Shown: in pieces, positions 48,189 to 59,414 of the stretch
Layout: every line of letters starts with the position of its first letter
Numbering within the stretch: position 1 is the first letter of the stretch
Source of the DNA: Stomorhina lunata
Taxonomy: Eukaryota; Arthropoda; Insecta; Diptera; Rhiniidae
Assembly (NCBI GenBank): GCA_933228675.1
Contig: OW121742.1
Location: 111,535,242-111,599,241 of the forward strand
Length of the DNA stretch: 64,000 nucleotides
Direction: 5' to 3'
Position numbers and translations under genes: made by a program
Notes under the pieces: model-generated
The model's database searches: none
What the model was told of the DNA's origin: nothing
Seen by the model: only the letters and a program-made list of their open reading frames with translations

Positions 48189-48535
48189 ATTTGAACTGAA
48201 CTATAACTGAACTAGAACTGAACTATAACTGAACTAGAACTGAACTAGAACTGAACAAGAACTGAACTAGAACTGAACTAGAACTGAACTAGAACTGAAC
48301 TAGAACTGAACTAGAACTGAACTAGAACTGAACTAGAACTGAACTAGAACTGAACTAGAACTGAACTAGAACTGAACTAGAACTGAACTAGAACTGAACT
48401 AGAACTGAACTAGAACTGAACTAGAACTGAACTAGAACTGAACTAGAACTGAACTAGAACTGAACTAGAACTGAACTAGAACTGAACTAGAACTGAACTA
48501 GAACTGAACTAGAATTGAACTAGAACTATAGACAT
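48189..48535 (-). repeat. 11-bp minisatellite (GAACTGAACTA)n
   Basis: About 31 nearly perfect copies. The reverse complement TTCTAGTTCAG differs from the 43-kb unit TTCTGGTTCTG at two positions. It is the second clean array of the family, inverted relative to the other two. Confidence 0.93.
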
Positions 48536-49553
48536 TTTAAAGAGAAGTAGTAGGAGATGGAAATAAACTTTGTGGACATTTGGGTGATTGACACTGTCAT
48601 GAAGCCATTGTTATTAATTGTGACAATTTATAGCTGTCAATTTTAAATATTAATAGAGTTACCATATGAGGATAAAACCTCCCCCGAGAAAATAAAAAGC
48701 TTTGACAGATAATTTAAGTAATTCTTTCTCCAATCATAAGCTTCAAACATTCAACAACTTTTTTAATTTACAAAGTCATTTCTACTCCTCCAATTTACCT
48801 GAGTGTTTTTAGAAATTGACAAAATAAAAATAAAGACGACACAAATTCAAATAAATATTAACTAAACAACCACATCTGGTATATAGGAACTAAAAATATC
48901 CAGAAAACATTTTGTTTCCTTTCAAATTACAACATATTTTTTTGACAATCACATAAAATTCGGAAAAAGTACAGGGGGGAGAACTATAAAATGATTGTAT
49001 TTCACAGATGTCTTGTCTGCTATTTTTACGTTTAAATACTTGAGTCGTAAAAGAAAAGGTGGTGGTGGTGCTTGGCTGCTTTCATTGGAAAGGTGGGGAT
49101 GGGATTGCGACAATATTTGGGGGAAGCTGAATAATTTAGGGGGTTTTTGGGATTTATTGTTTCTAAGAATAACTTAAGTCTTAATTTACTCTCAACAAAA
49201 ATCAATATTAATCAAAGATATAAATATTTTACTAGAACAATTTTGAGGTAAATAGTTTTGAAGGCGACAGGGACGAGAAAGATAATTTTAATGATGTAAA
49301 ATTTATTTTTAAAATTTTGGGCATTTGTTCAATTTTTTTTTTAATAATTTCATTAACGGCCCCCAGCAAGTTTTTTTTTTGTTTTAATATTTAAAATCTC
49401 GTTACACAATTGTAATGTTACTATATTTTGAAAGAAGGAACAAAAACGCATAATTGCGAACAGGGGTTTTCGAAAAGGGATGTTAAAAATTGAAAATTTC
49501 TCAAATGTCTTTAAGCTTTCTCCAAAAACCTGCAATGAATTTCAAAACGGGTT
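48536..49553. other. Spacer between arrays, no gene seen
   Basis: AT-rich DNA with a G-rich interruption near 49055-49145. No credible reading frame; 48995-49177 is short and has no recognisable product. Confidence 0.4.
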
Positions 49554-52500
49554 CTGGTTCCGTTGTGGTTCTGTTCTGGTTCTGTTTCTGCTCTGTTTCT
49601 GTTCTGTTTCTGTTCTGTTTCTGTTCTGTTTCTGTTCTGTTTCTGTTCTGTTTCTGTTCTGTTCTGTTTCTGTTCTGTTTCTGTTCTGTTTCTGTTCTGT
49701 TTCTGTTCTGTTTCTGTTCTGTTTCTGTTCTGTTTCTGTTCTGTTTCTGTTCTGTTTCTGTTCTGTTTCTGTTCTGTTTCTGTTCTGTTTCTGTTCTGTT
49801 TCTGTTCTGTTTCTGTTCTGTTTCTGTTCTGTTTCTGTTCTGTTTCTGTTCTGTTTCTGTTCTGTTTCTGTTCTGTTTCTGTTCTGTTTCTGTTCTGTTT
49901 CTGTTCTGTTTCTGTTCTGTTTCTGTTCTGTTTCTGTTCTGTTTCTGTTCTGTTTCTGTTCTGTTTCTGTTCTGTTTCTGTTCTGTTTCTGTTCTGTTTC
50001 TGTTCTGTTTCTGTTCTGTTTCTGTTCTGTTTCTGTTCTGTTTCTGTTCTGTTTCTGTTCTGTTCTGTTTCTGTTCTGTTTCTGTTCTGTTTCTGTTTCT
50101 GTTCTGTTTCTGTTCTGTTTCTGTTCTGTTTCTGTTCTGTTTCTGTTCTGTTTCTGTTCTGTTTCTGTTCTGTTTCTGTTCTGTTTCTGTTCTGTTTCTG
50201 TTCTGTTTCTGTTCTGTTTCTGTTCTGTTTCTGTTCTGTTTCTGTTCTGTTTCTGTTCTGTTTCTGTTCTGTTTCTGTTCTGTTTCTGTTCTGTTTCTGT
50301 TCTGTTTCTGTTCTGTTTCTGTTCTGTTTCTGTTCTGTTTCTGTTCTGTTTCTGTTCTGTTTCTGTTCTGTTTCTGTTCTGTTTCTGTTCTGTTTCTGTT
50401 CTGTTTCTGTTCTGTTTCTGTTCTGTTTCTGTTCTGTTTCTGTTCTGTTTCTGTTTTGTTTCTGTTCTGTTTCTGTTCTGTTTCTGTTCTGTTCCTGTTC
50501 CTGTTCTGTTTCTGTTCTGTTTCTGTTCTGTTTCTGTTCTGTTTCTGTTCTGTTTCTGTTCTGTTTCTGTTCTGTTTCTGTTCTGTTTCTGTTCTGTTTC
50601 TGTTCTGTTTCTGTTCTGTTTCTGTTCTGTTTCTGTTCTGTTTCTGTTCTGTTTCTGTTCTGTTCTGTTTCTGTTCTGTTTCTGTTCTGTTTCTGTTCTG
50701 TTTCTGTTCTGTTTCTGTTCTGTTTCTGTTCTGTTTCTGTTCTGTTTCTGTTCTGTTTCTGTTCTGTTTCTGTTCTGTTTCTGTTCTGTTTCTGTTCTGT
50801 TTCTGTTCTGTTTCTGTTCTGTTTCTGTTCTGTTTCTGTTCTGTTTCTGTTCTGTTTCTGTTTCTGTTCTGTTTCTGTTTCTGTTCTGTTTCTGTTCTGT
50901 TTCTGTTCTGTTTCTGTTCTGTTTCTGTTCTGTTCTGTTCTGTTTCTGTTCTGTTTCTGTTCTGTTTCTGTTCTGTTTCTGTTCTGTTTCTGTTTCTGTT
51001 CTGTTCTGTTTCTGTTCTGTTTCTGTTCTGTTTCTGTTCTATTTCTGTTCTATTTCTGTTCTTTTTCTGTTCTGTTTCTGTTCTGTTTCTGTTCTGTTTC
51101 TGTTCTGTTTCTGTTCTGTTTCTGTTCTGTTTCTGTTCTGTTTCTGTTCTGTTTCTGTTCTGTTTCTGTTCTGTTTCTGTTCTGTTTCTGTTCTGTTTCT
51201 GTTCTGTTTCTGTTCTGTTTCTGTTCTGTTTCTGTTCTGTTTCTGTTTCTGTTCTGTTTCTGTTCTGTTTCTGTTCTGTTTCTGTTCTGTTTCTGTTCTG
51301 TTTCTGTTCTGTTTCTGTTTCTGTTCTGTTTCTGTTCTGTTTCTGTTCTGTTTCTGTTCTGTTTCTGTTCTGTTTCTGTTCTGTTTCTGTTCTGTTTCTG
51401 TTCTGTTTCTGTTCTGTTTCTGTTCTGTTTCTGTTCTGTTTCTGTTCTGTTTCTGTTCTGTTCTGTTTCTGTTCTGTTTCTGTTCTGTTTCTGTTCTGTT
51501 TCTGCTCTGTTTCTGTTCTGTTTCTGTTCTGTTTCTGTTCTGTTTCTGTTCTGTTTCTGTTCTGTTTCTGTTCTGTTTCTGTTCTGTTTCTGTTCTGTTT
51601 CTGTTCTGTTTCTGTTCTGTTTCTGTTCTGTTTCTGTTCTGTTTCTGTTCTGTTTCTGTTCTGTTTCTGTTCTGTTTCTTTTCTGTTTCTGTTCTGTTTC
51701 TGTTTCTGTTTCTGTTCTGTTTCTGTTCTGTTTCTGTTCTGTTCTGTTTCTGTTTCTGTTCTGTTTCTGTTCTGTTTCTGTTCTGTTTCTGTTCTGTTTC
51801 TGTTTCTGTTTCTGTTTCTGTTCTGTTTCTGTTCTGTTTCTGTTCTGTTTCTGTTCTGTTTCTGTTCTGTTTCTGTTCTGTTTCTGTTCTGTTTCTGTTC
51901 TGTTTCTGTTCTGTTTCTGTTCTGTTTCTGTTCTGTTTCTGTTCTGTTTCTGTTCTGTTTCTGTTCTGTTTCTGTTCTGTTTCTGTTCTGTTTCTGTTTC
52001 TGTTCTGTTCTGTTTCTGTTCTGTTTCTGTTCTGTTTCTGTTCTGTTTCTGTTCTGTTTCTGTTCTGTTTCTGTTCTGTTTCTGTTCTGTTTCTGTTCTG
52101 TTTCTGTTCTGTTTCTGTTCTGTTTCTGTTCTGTTTCTGTTCTGTTTCTGTTCTGTTTCTGTTCTGTTTCTGTTCTGTTTCTGTTCTGTTTCTGTTCTGT
52201 TTCTGTTCTGTTTCTGTTCTGTTTCTGTTCTGTTTCTGTTCTGTTTCTGTTCTGTTTCTGTTCTGTTTCTGTTCTGTTTCTGTTCTGTTTCTGTTCTGTT
52301 TCTGTTCTGTTTCTGTTCTGTTTCTGTTCTGTTTCTGTTCTGTTTCTGTTCTGTTTCTGTTCTGTTTCTGTTTCTGTTTCTGTTTCTGTTCTGTTTCTGT
52401 TCTGTTTCTGTTCTGTTTCTGTTCTGTTTCTGTTCTGTTTCTGTTCTGTTTCTGTTCTGTTTCTGTTCTGTTTCTGTTCTGTTTCTGTTCTGTTTCTGTT

Positions 52501-53490
52501 CTGTTTCTGTTCTGTTTCTCTTCTGTTTCTGTTCTGTTTCTGTTCTGTTTCTGTTTCTGTTCTGTTTCTGTTTCTGTTTCTGTTCTGTTCTGTTTCTGTT
52601 CTGTTTCTGTTCTGTTTCTGTTCTGTTTCTGTTCTGTTCTGTTTCTGTTCTGTTTCTGTTCTGTTTCTGTTCTGTTTCTGTTCTGTTTCTGTTCTGTTTC
52701 TGTTCTGTTTCTGTTCTGTTTCTGTTCTGTTTCTGTTCTGTTTCTGTTCTGTTTCTGTTCTGTTTCTGTTCTGTTTCTGTTCTGTTTCTGTTCTGTTTCT
52801 GTTCTGTTTCTGTTCTGTTTCTGTTCTGTTTCTGTTCTGTTTCTGTTCTGTTTCTGTTCTGTTTCTGTTCTGTTTCTGTTCTGTTTCTGTTCTGTTTCTG
52901 ATCTGTTTCTGATCTGTTTCTGTTCTGTTTCTGTTCTGTTTCTGTTCTGTTTCTGTTCTGTTTCTGTTCTGTTTCTGTTCTGTTTCTGTTCTGTTTCTGT
53001 TCTGTTTCTGTTCTGTTTCTGTTCTGTTTCTGTTCTGTTTCTGTTCTGTTTCTGATCTGTTTCTGTTCTGTTTCTGTTCTGTTTCTGTTCTGTTTCTGTT
53101 CTGTTTCTGTTCTGTTTCTGTTTCTGTTTCTGTTCTGTTTCTGTTCTGTTTCTGTTCTGTTTCTGTTTTGTTTCTGTTCTGTTTCTGTTCTGTTTCTGTT
53201 CTGTTTCTGTTTCTGTTCTGTTTCTGTTCTGTTTCTGTTCTGTTTCTGTTCTGTTTCTGTTCTGTTTCTGTTCTGTTTCTGTTCTGTTTCTGTTCTGTTT
53301 CTGTTCTGTTTCTGTTCTGTTTCTGTTCTGTTTCTGTTCTGTTTCTGTTCTGTTTCTGTTCTGTTCTGTTCTGTTTCTGTTCTGTTTCTGTTCTGTTTCT
53401 GTTCTGTTTCTGTTCTGTTTCTGTCTGTTTCTGTTCTAGTTCCGTTCTGTTTCTGTTCTGTTTCTGGTTATGTTTTTATTCTGTTTCTTT
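49554..53490 (+). repeat. 3.9-kb 11-bp minisatellite (TTTCTGTTCTG)n
   Basis: About 355 copies of TTTCTG + TTCTG, one base different from the 43-kb unit. The array enters through GGTTCTG units at 49554-49580, so the two arrays share ancestry. Deviations are almost all changes in 5-mer/6-mer order (TTCTGTTCTG or TTTCTGTTTCTG); point changes are rare. The plus strand is nearly free of adenine for almost 4 kb. All frames are open (translation period FCSVSVLFLFC), so the apparent 1100-1190-residue proteins are artefacts. Confidence 0.96.
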
Positions 53491-53499
53491 CTTTTTGTA

Positions 53500-54140
53500 A
53501 AACCCTTTACAGTCACTTAAAAAACTTTTAAGATTTCTCGAAAATTTCATCAATTTTATCTCAAAATTCTTGTTTCTTGTTTAGGGAAATTTCTTTCTTC
53601 TTCTATAAATTCTATAACATATGTTTTCTGGTGCTCGAGCATTTGACTTAAGTACTTTTTATGTTATTTGTATATTAAACAATTTTCATTTTTTAATGTA
53701 ACATAAATTGAAAAAAGTACTTTAGTCATACACATATGTTCTTATGTATTGGTTACATTATATACATGAGTTAATGTTTTATATAGTCTCGGAATATTAT
53801 ACTCTTCACATACCTCCCAACATTTTTGTCACACACATTTCCGCTTGACATAAATTTCATCAAAAAAAAAAAAAAAAAAATCATTTTGAATATGAGTAGG
53901 AACAAGAAAACGGCAACTAAATTTGTCAAAAAACGAAAATGAAACCCATAAAATTTTTTATAGATTGCGCTTAGCTCATGCAGAATTATTTAATAGTGAA
54001 AATTTAATCAAATTTTGTTTTGTGTGTTATTTAAGAAGACAAAGTTTTATTAAACATTTTTTAGAGGAAATGTGTTTTTGTGGAGATTTGTGGCCAGCTT
54101 AAGTGGGTAGAGGACATAGACTATAATAATCATACTAAGG
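53500..54140. other. AT-rich spacer, no gene seen
   Basis: Non-coding DNA with an A run at about 53862-53880. Confidence 0.4.
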
Positions 54141-54144
54141 CACT

Positions 54145-54205
54145 CGAATTGGACAAGAACTGAACTAGAATCGAACTTGAATTGAACTAGAAATGAAATA
54201 GACTC
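54145..54205 (-). repeat. Remnant of the 11-bp minisatellite, inverse orientation
   Basis: ACAAGAACTGAACTAGAATC then GAACTTGAATTGAACTAGAA is about five decayed GAACTGAACTA units, 650 bp beyond the large array and inverted relative to it. Confidence 0.7.
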
Positions 54206-54249
54206 ATTGTAGTAAATGTTTGCTTAACATCCCATCTGGCTACTCTCTA

Positions 54250-54362
54250 TTAATGTATGGCATCATTACTTATGGCAACATTACTTACGACATCATTACC
54301 TATGGCAACATTACTTATGGCAACATTATCTCTGTCATCTTTGTGTATGGCAACATTATGCA
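54250..54362. repeat. 15-bp minisatellite (TATGGCAACATTACT)
   Basis: About seven copies, some with CATCATTAC in place of CAACATTAC. The multiple-of-three period gives a repetitive frame (YGNIT) that is not a gene. Confidence 0.8.
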
Positions 54363-54605
54363 AATTATTAAAGGTCATTACTCTATCACCCCCATTCCCC
54401 CACTTCTGTTTATGAATGAATCAATCCAAATGACAATCAATTAATAAAAATGTCTTTCAAAAAATTAAAACTAACAATTATTGTAATAATAAAATTGTAT
54501 ATTTATGTACAATAAAAAAAAATCATCAAATTCATACAAATTGTAACCACAACACAAAATACAATGACGTCAATCCATAAAAGATTAAATGGCAATTAAA
54601 AAAAA

Positions 54606-54610
<5 letters not shown>

Positions 54611-54650
<40 letters not shown>
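54611..54650. repeat. (TA)n microsatellite
   Basis: About 20 dinucleotide repeats, uninterrupted. Confidence 0.95.
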
Positions 54651-54656
<6 letters not shown>

Positions 54657-54789
54657 CAACAACAAAACTTTTGTGTTCACATATTATAAAAGGTTTTGTT
54701 GTAGCAAAATACCATACAATAAAATTACAACAAACCATAAGAGACATGTTAGAAAGTGTTACTAGATAGTCTGAGCTGAACAAATGATA

Positions 54790-55320
54790 CCCTACACGAA
54801 AAGTTACACAAATTTTTCTATAGTAAAAAATTTTTGTTACAAAAATTTTTCTATAGTAAAAAATTTTTGTTACAAAAATTTTTCTATAGTAAAAAATTTT
54901 TGTTACAAAAATTTTTCTATAGTAAAAAATTTTTGTTACAAAAATTTTTCTATAGTAAAAAATTTTTGTTACAAAAATTTTTCTATAGTAAAAAATTTTT
55001 GTAACAAAATTTTTCTATAGTAAAAAATTTTTGTAGCAAAATTTTTTCTATAGTAAAAAATTTTTGTTACACAAATTTTTCTATAGTAAAAAATTTTTGT
55101 TACAAAAATTTTTCTATAATAAAAAATTTTTGTTACAAAAATTTTTCTATAGTAAAAAATTTTTGTTACAAAAATTTTTCTATAGTAAAAAATTTTTGTT
55201 ATAAAAATTTTTCTACAGTAAAAAATTTTTGTTACAAAAATTTTTCTATAGTAAAAAATTTTTGTTACAAAAATTTTTCTATATTAAAAAATTTTTGTTA
55301 TAAAAATTTGTTTCTATTTT
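54790..55320. repeat. 33-bp minisatellite
   Basis: About 15 copies of ACAAAAATTTTTCTATAG + TAAAAAATTTTTGTT. The unit is itself close to palindromic. The frame 54784-55020 (FCYKNFSIVKN) reflects the 33-bp period. Confidence 0.93.
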
Positions 55321-55329
55321 TTACATTCA

Positions 55330-56300
55330 CAAACCGACACATTCACAGTCGTTGCTTTCCATCTCTGTTCGTGTAGGGTATTATAAATGTAACCATTAAA
55401 AGCTTCGAGAAACTAAACTAATAAAGTTGTAAACTTTTTAAGTGAAAAAAGTGACAGACTAAAAGTAGTAAGAATAGAAAGGGGTCGTCGAGGGTTAAAC
55501 AGAAGAAGGTCTACCATATGCAAATACATCTAGGACTGAAAAAAACCTAAAGTTTACTAAAATATTCTGTTCTGTATACTTGATTATAACGAAAATGATG
55601 ACGTTTATACTATATAATGATTATACTCGTAGTTTGTTCCTCTAATAACTAATATTTCTGGTCACGAGTTTTGTAAAATTTTGAAAAAATTACAATAATT
55701 TTATAGTTTCCCATAAAAAAATGTGATTAAATTTAAGTTATATATTAAAGTGTTTTTCTGTTTAATTATAGGGTTTTTGTTTAATGGTTAAAAATTTATT
55801 TAAAACGGAAAGGCGCAACTGCGAATAAGATTCGAATCTTGTTTAGATCTTAGTCTTTTTTAGGTTATAATTAAGATTAATTTGCAGTTATTTACAGTTC
55901 AGATCACCTTCAGGTTATAGGACATCTATACAGGAAGCCTTCCTCTGGCTTGGGGGCTGTCATGTCCCCTCAAATTCAAACTATTTAAACCTGTTTTTTC
56001 AAATTGTTGAGTAAAATTCTTAGCAATTCAAAAAGCCCGATTAATTTTGAATTTTTCATCAGATTTTTTTCGGAATTATCAGTTTTTGCAAAAAAAAAAA
56101 ATATGGCAACACTGACCCTCTTCCGCGTTCTTTGTTAATTGGTTTGTTTACATTTTGTGATCTCTGATCAGGGCTGCCAGAACATTTTCATAAAAAATCG
56201 GCATATTTTTCCAAAAAAAAAACGACATTATCGTCAGTAAATTTTTAGAAATCGCCAAAAAAAATAGGAATTGTCAAAAATATATCACAAATATAGACAA
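55330..56300. other. AT-rich spacer, no gene seen
   Basis: No coding or RNA gene is visible. GGCAACACTGACC and GGGCTGCCAGAAC words near 56105 and 56170 may belong to a dispersed repeat. Confidence 0.35.
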
Positions 56301-56309
56301 ATATGAAAA

Positions 56310-57095
56310 AAAATGTTCAGTGAAAATTTTTCTATAGAACAAATTTTATTTATTGTTAAAAATTTCTCTACACAAAATATTTTATATTGAAAATTTTCTA
56401 TGCAAAAAATTTTATTTTAAATCTACCTCTTTACCAAAAATTTTATATTGAACATTTTTCAATACAAAAAATTTTATATGAAAAAAAAATGTTCATTAAA
56501 AATTTTTCTATAGAACAAATTTTATACTGAAAATTTTTTTATACAAAAATAATTATATTAAATCTTCTTCTATACAAAAAATCTGATATTGAAAATTTTT
56601 CTATACAAAAAATTGTATATGGAAAATTTGTATATGCAAAAAAATTTTTCTATACAAAAACAAAAAAAAAAAAAAAATATGGAAAATTTTTCTATTAAAA
56701 AAATTGTATATGAAAAATACTTCTTTAGAAACAAAAAAATTTATATAGAAAATTTTCGATGAAATAATTTTGAAATGGAAAACTTTACTACTTTGAAATC
56801 TAAAATTTTTCTATAGAAAAAAAATTTTATATCTAAAATTTTTCTATAGAAAAAAATTTTAAATCTAAAAATTTTTCTATAGAAAAAAATTTAAATTAAA
56901 AGTTTTTCTAGAGAAAAAATTTTAAAATTGAAAATTTTTCTACAGAAAAAATTGAATATTGAAAATTTTTCTACAGAAAAAATTGAATATTGAAAATTTT
57001 CTAGTAGAATACAATTTTTATTGAAAATTTTCCTGTAGAAAAAAATTTTTATTGAAAATTTTTCTGTAGAAAATATTTTATAGAATTTTTTATTA
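56310..57095. repeat. Decayed ~30-bp minisatellite
   Basis: GAAAATTTTTCTATAGAAAA-type units repeat with heavy divergence. It is the most eroded member of the TTTTTCTATAGAAAA superfamily in the window. Confidence 0.75.
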
Positions 57096-57439
57096 ATTTT
57101 TTTTTTGTTCCCAAATTTTGACTCTGTAAATTTTAATATATCGGAATTATTAAAAACTTATAAGGTTTTTTACCACTGATTTCTAATTTACATATGTCAA
57201 GTAAAGTTTGTCTTCGATTTAATCTCAAGAATCGCCAATTTTCTTGCCAAAATCTGCATATATCGCACTTAACTATTTTTCAGTTAAAAAATCGCCAAAA
57301 AGTCGTTAAATCGGCAAATCTGGCAGGCCTGTCTTTGATATTTGTTTACAGTTTCTGTTTGTTTGCGGTTTTTTGTTGTTGGCGTTGTAGTTTTTATTAA
57401 TGTAATTCAGGGATGGAAAATGGGTTTCTTGAAAATGTT

Positions 57440-58265
57440 TCTTTAATTGTAGATATAAAAGGGGATGTTATATATATATAAGAACTATAGCCAAATGTTG
57501 AACTATTATCACAAAATTTTACACACTGGCTGGTATTTATATAAAACTTATTTTTGCAAAATTTAGTGGCCATAGTTGTCAGTAGTTCCTTATTTAATAG
57601 CTTTTAACTGGCCCTTGTTACATTTTTTTTTTTTTGGTTTCCGGGATTGGTTTTTATATGAAAGCTATAGACAAATATGTAGTGATTCCTATAAAATGTT
57701 ATATACTGAACAATAGTTGTATAAAACTTCTCTATTCTAAATACAATACTACAATTGTATTCAATTTATCAGCATTAATGTGATTCTCGGGGCGGGGTTA
57801 TATGTAAGATCTAACTAAATGTGAGCCGATTTCTCCAATTTTTAATACACAACTTTTTCAAGGTATCGAAAATACTTTTCTTAAATTTTGTCCCTCTAGC
57901 TCTTTTCGATAAGGCGCTATCGCGCTTTCATCTGATGGACTTTTTGTATTTTTGTGTTTCCGTAAGTTTTTTTTTATATGGGAGCTATGATCAAATGGTG
58001 ACCGATTGTAAACAAATTTTGCACACTAGCTGGTATTCACATAAGATTTTCTTGTGCTAAATTTAGTGGCCGTGGCTATTACAGTTTATCATTTATTGGC
58101 ATTCAAGTGTATTTTAGGTGGAATTTAGGCTGTTTCCGTAAGTGTTTTGTATGGGAGCTTTGGTTAAATGTGAACCGATTTCGATGAAATTTTATGTGCT
58201 GGCTAGTTCTTATGTAAAACTTTTTTTTTATCATTATAGCTCTTATAATTCGTCATTTATTATCA
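57440..58265. repeat. Diverged dispersed repeat with TATGGGAGCTATG / ACCGATTT words
   Basis: Words TATGGGAGCT(A/T)TG, AAATGTGA(A/G)CCGATTT, AAATTTT(A/G)(C/T)ACACTGGCTGGTAT and AAATTTAGTGGCC recur near 57475-57570, 57655-57730, 57975-58070 and 58147-58215, separated by roughly 170-320 bp. The block runs directly into the GACA/GATA microsatellite, a combination repeated in many calyptrate genomes. Confidence 0.7.
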
Positions 58266-58281
58266 AATAATCAATTAGCCT

Positions 58282-58485
58282 AGACGGACAGACAGACACA
58301 CAGACAGATAGACGGACGGACAGGCAGACAGAGAGATAGACAGATGGACAGATAGGCAGACGGACAGATAGACAGACGGACAGATAGACAGACGGACAGA
58401 TAGACAGATAGACAGACGGACAGATAGACAGACGGACAGATAGACAGACGGACAGATAGACAGACGGACAAACAGACAGACATGG
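58282..58485. repeat. GACA/GATA microsatellite (16-bp unit GACGGACAGATAGACA)
   Basis: About twelve units of tetranucleotides GACA, GACG and GATA. Frames translated on the minus strand as Cys/Leu/Ser/Val repeats are not genes. Confidence 0.93.
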
Positions 58486-58489
58486 CTCA

Positions 58490-59016
58490 ATCATCTTAGA
58501 ATTTAATTTTATAAGTTTAAAATGTATCAACAAAAGTACAATTGTACCATCTTTGCCATCCCTGATGAAATTCTTTGAGTAATTGGGTTTTTGTTTACTT
58601 TTTTCATTCTTTCTCTGTTTAACCTGCACATTTATCAAGTTAATTAAGTTTTAAATTACATTTAATTAAAGCGAAAATAGAAACGAAATGTGATTGCAAT
58701 CACAAAATCACATTGACTCAATTATTCACTAATAAATTGAGTTAATAAATCTTTAATAATAAATAAAATTCTGATAATAAATCAGCCGTTAATGCTTGAA
58801 ATTATAAGACAGAGTTGTCGATCATAACATAAGACAGAGTTGTCTAACATAACAGGGCAGGGCAGGGCTGTAACACGTAGAATCTTTAAAGAAACCTGTT
58901 AATCGTTATGTTTGTGATTTTATCTCAACGAATTTTATATTTCTTTAAGAATTTTATCGTGTATCTTTAAAAATTTGTAATAATTTATTATAGTCTTGTT
59001 GTTTAATAAATTAACT
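58490..59016. other. AT-rich spacer, no gene seen
   Basis: A small tandem duplication around 58808-58850 (ATAAGACAGAGTTGTC twice) is the only structure noticed. Confidence 0.4.
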
Positions 59017-59050
59017 TTACTTTTTCTGTTTTATTTAATTGCAGGTACGT
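59017..59050 (+). promoter_or_regulatory. Candidate recursive splice site (zero-length exon)
   Basis: ACTTTTTCTGTTTTATTTAA then TTGCAG|GTACGTG: a pyrimidine-rich tract, CAG acceptor ending 59044, and an immediate GTACGT donor from 59045. This matches the fly ratchet-point arrangement (Yn-N-CAG|GTRNGT) used to remove very long introns stepwise. It lies about 41 kb downstream of the first coding exon of the CTDSP-like gene, on the same strand. A conventional short exon starting here is the alternative. Confidence 0.5.
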
Positions 59051-59164
59051 GTCTAAAGTTGCATAATTTATAAAATATTGTAATTTATTATGAATATTAT
59101 GGGGGATTTTTGTGGTTAATTAAAGGTAAGTCATTAATTTTTGAGATAAAAAAAAAAAACAAAA

Positions 59165-59412
59165 CCAAAACAAACTTTTGTAACAATTTTTTAATTAAAA
59201 AAATTTTAGTAACAAAAATTTTAGTAACAAAAATTTTTACTAAAGAGAAATTTTTGTAACGAAATTTTTTACTAAAGAAAAGTTTTTGTAACAAAAATTT
59301 TTTACTAAAGAACAATTGTTAAAACAAAAATTTGTATAACAAAACTTTTTTACTATAGAAAAAATTTTATAACAAACATTTTTTACTATAGAAAATTTTT
59401 TTACTATAGAAA
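59165..59412 (-). repeat. ~33-bp minisatellite, related to 54.8 kb
   Basis: Units of AACAAAAATTTTT + ACTAAAGAAAA or ACTATAGAAAA with variable spacing. It sits directly against the next array. Confidence 0.75.
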
Positions 59413-59414
59413 AT

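Noticed and set aside
49480..53055. 1100-1190-residue Phe/Cys/Ser/Val/Leu repeat proteins
   Set aside because: Same cause in the TTTCTGTTCTG array; three overlapping frames have equivalent products.
58243..58638. Cys/Leu/Ser/Val repeat frames on the minus strand
   Set aside because: Produced by the GACA/GATA microsatellite.
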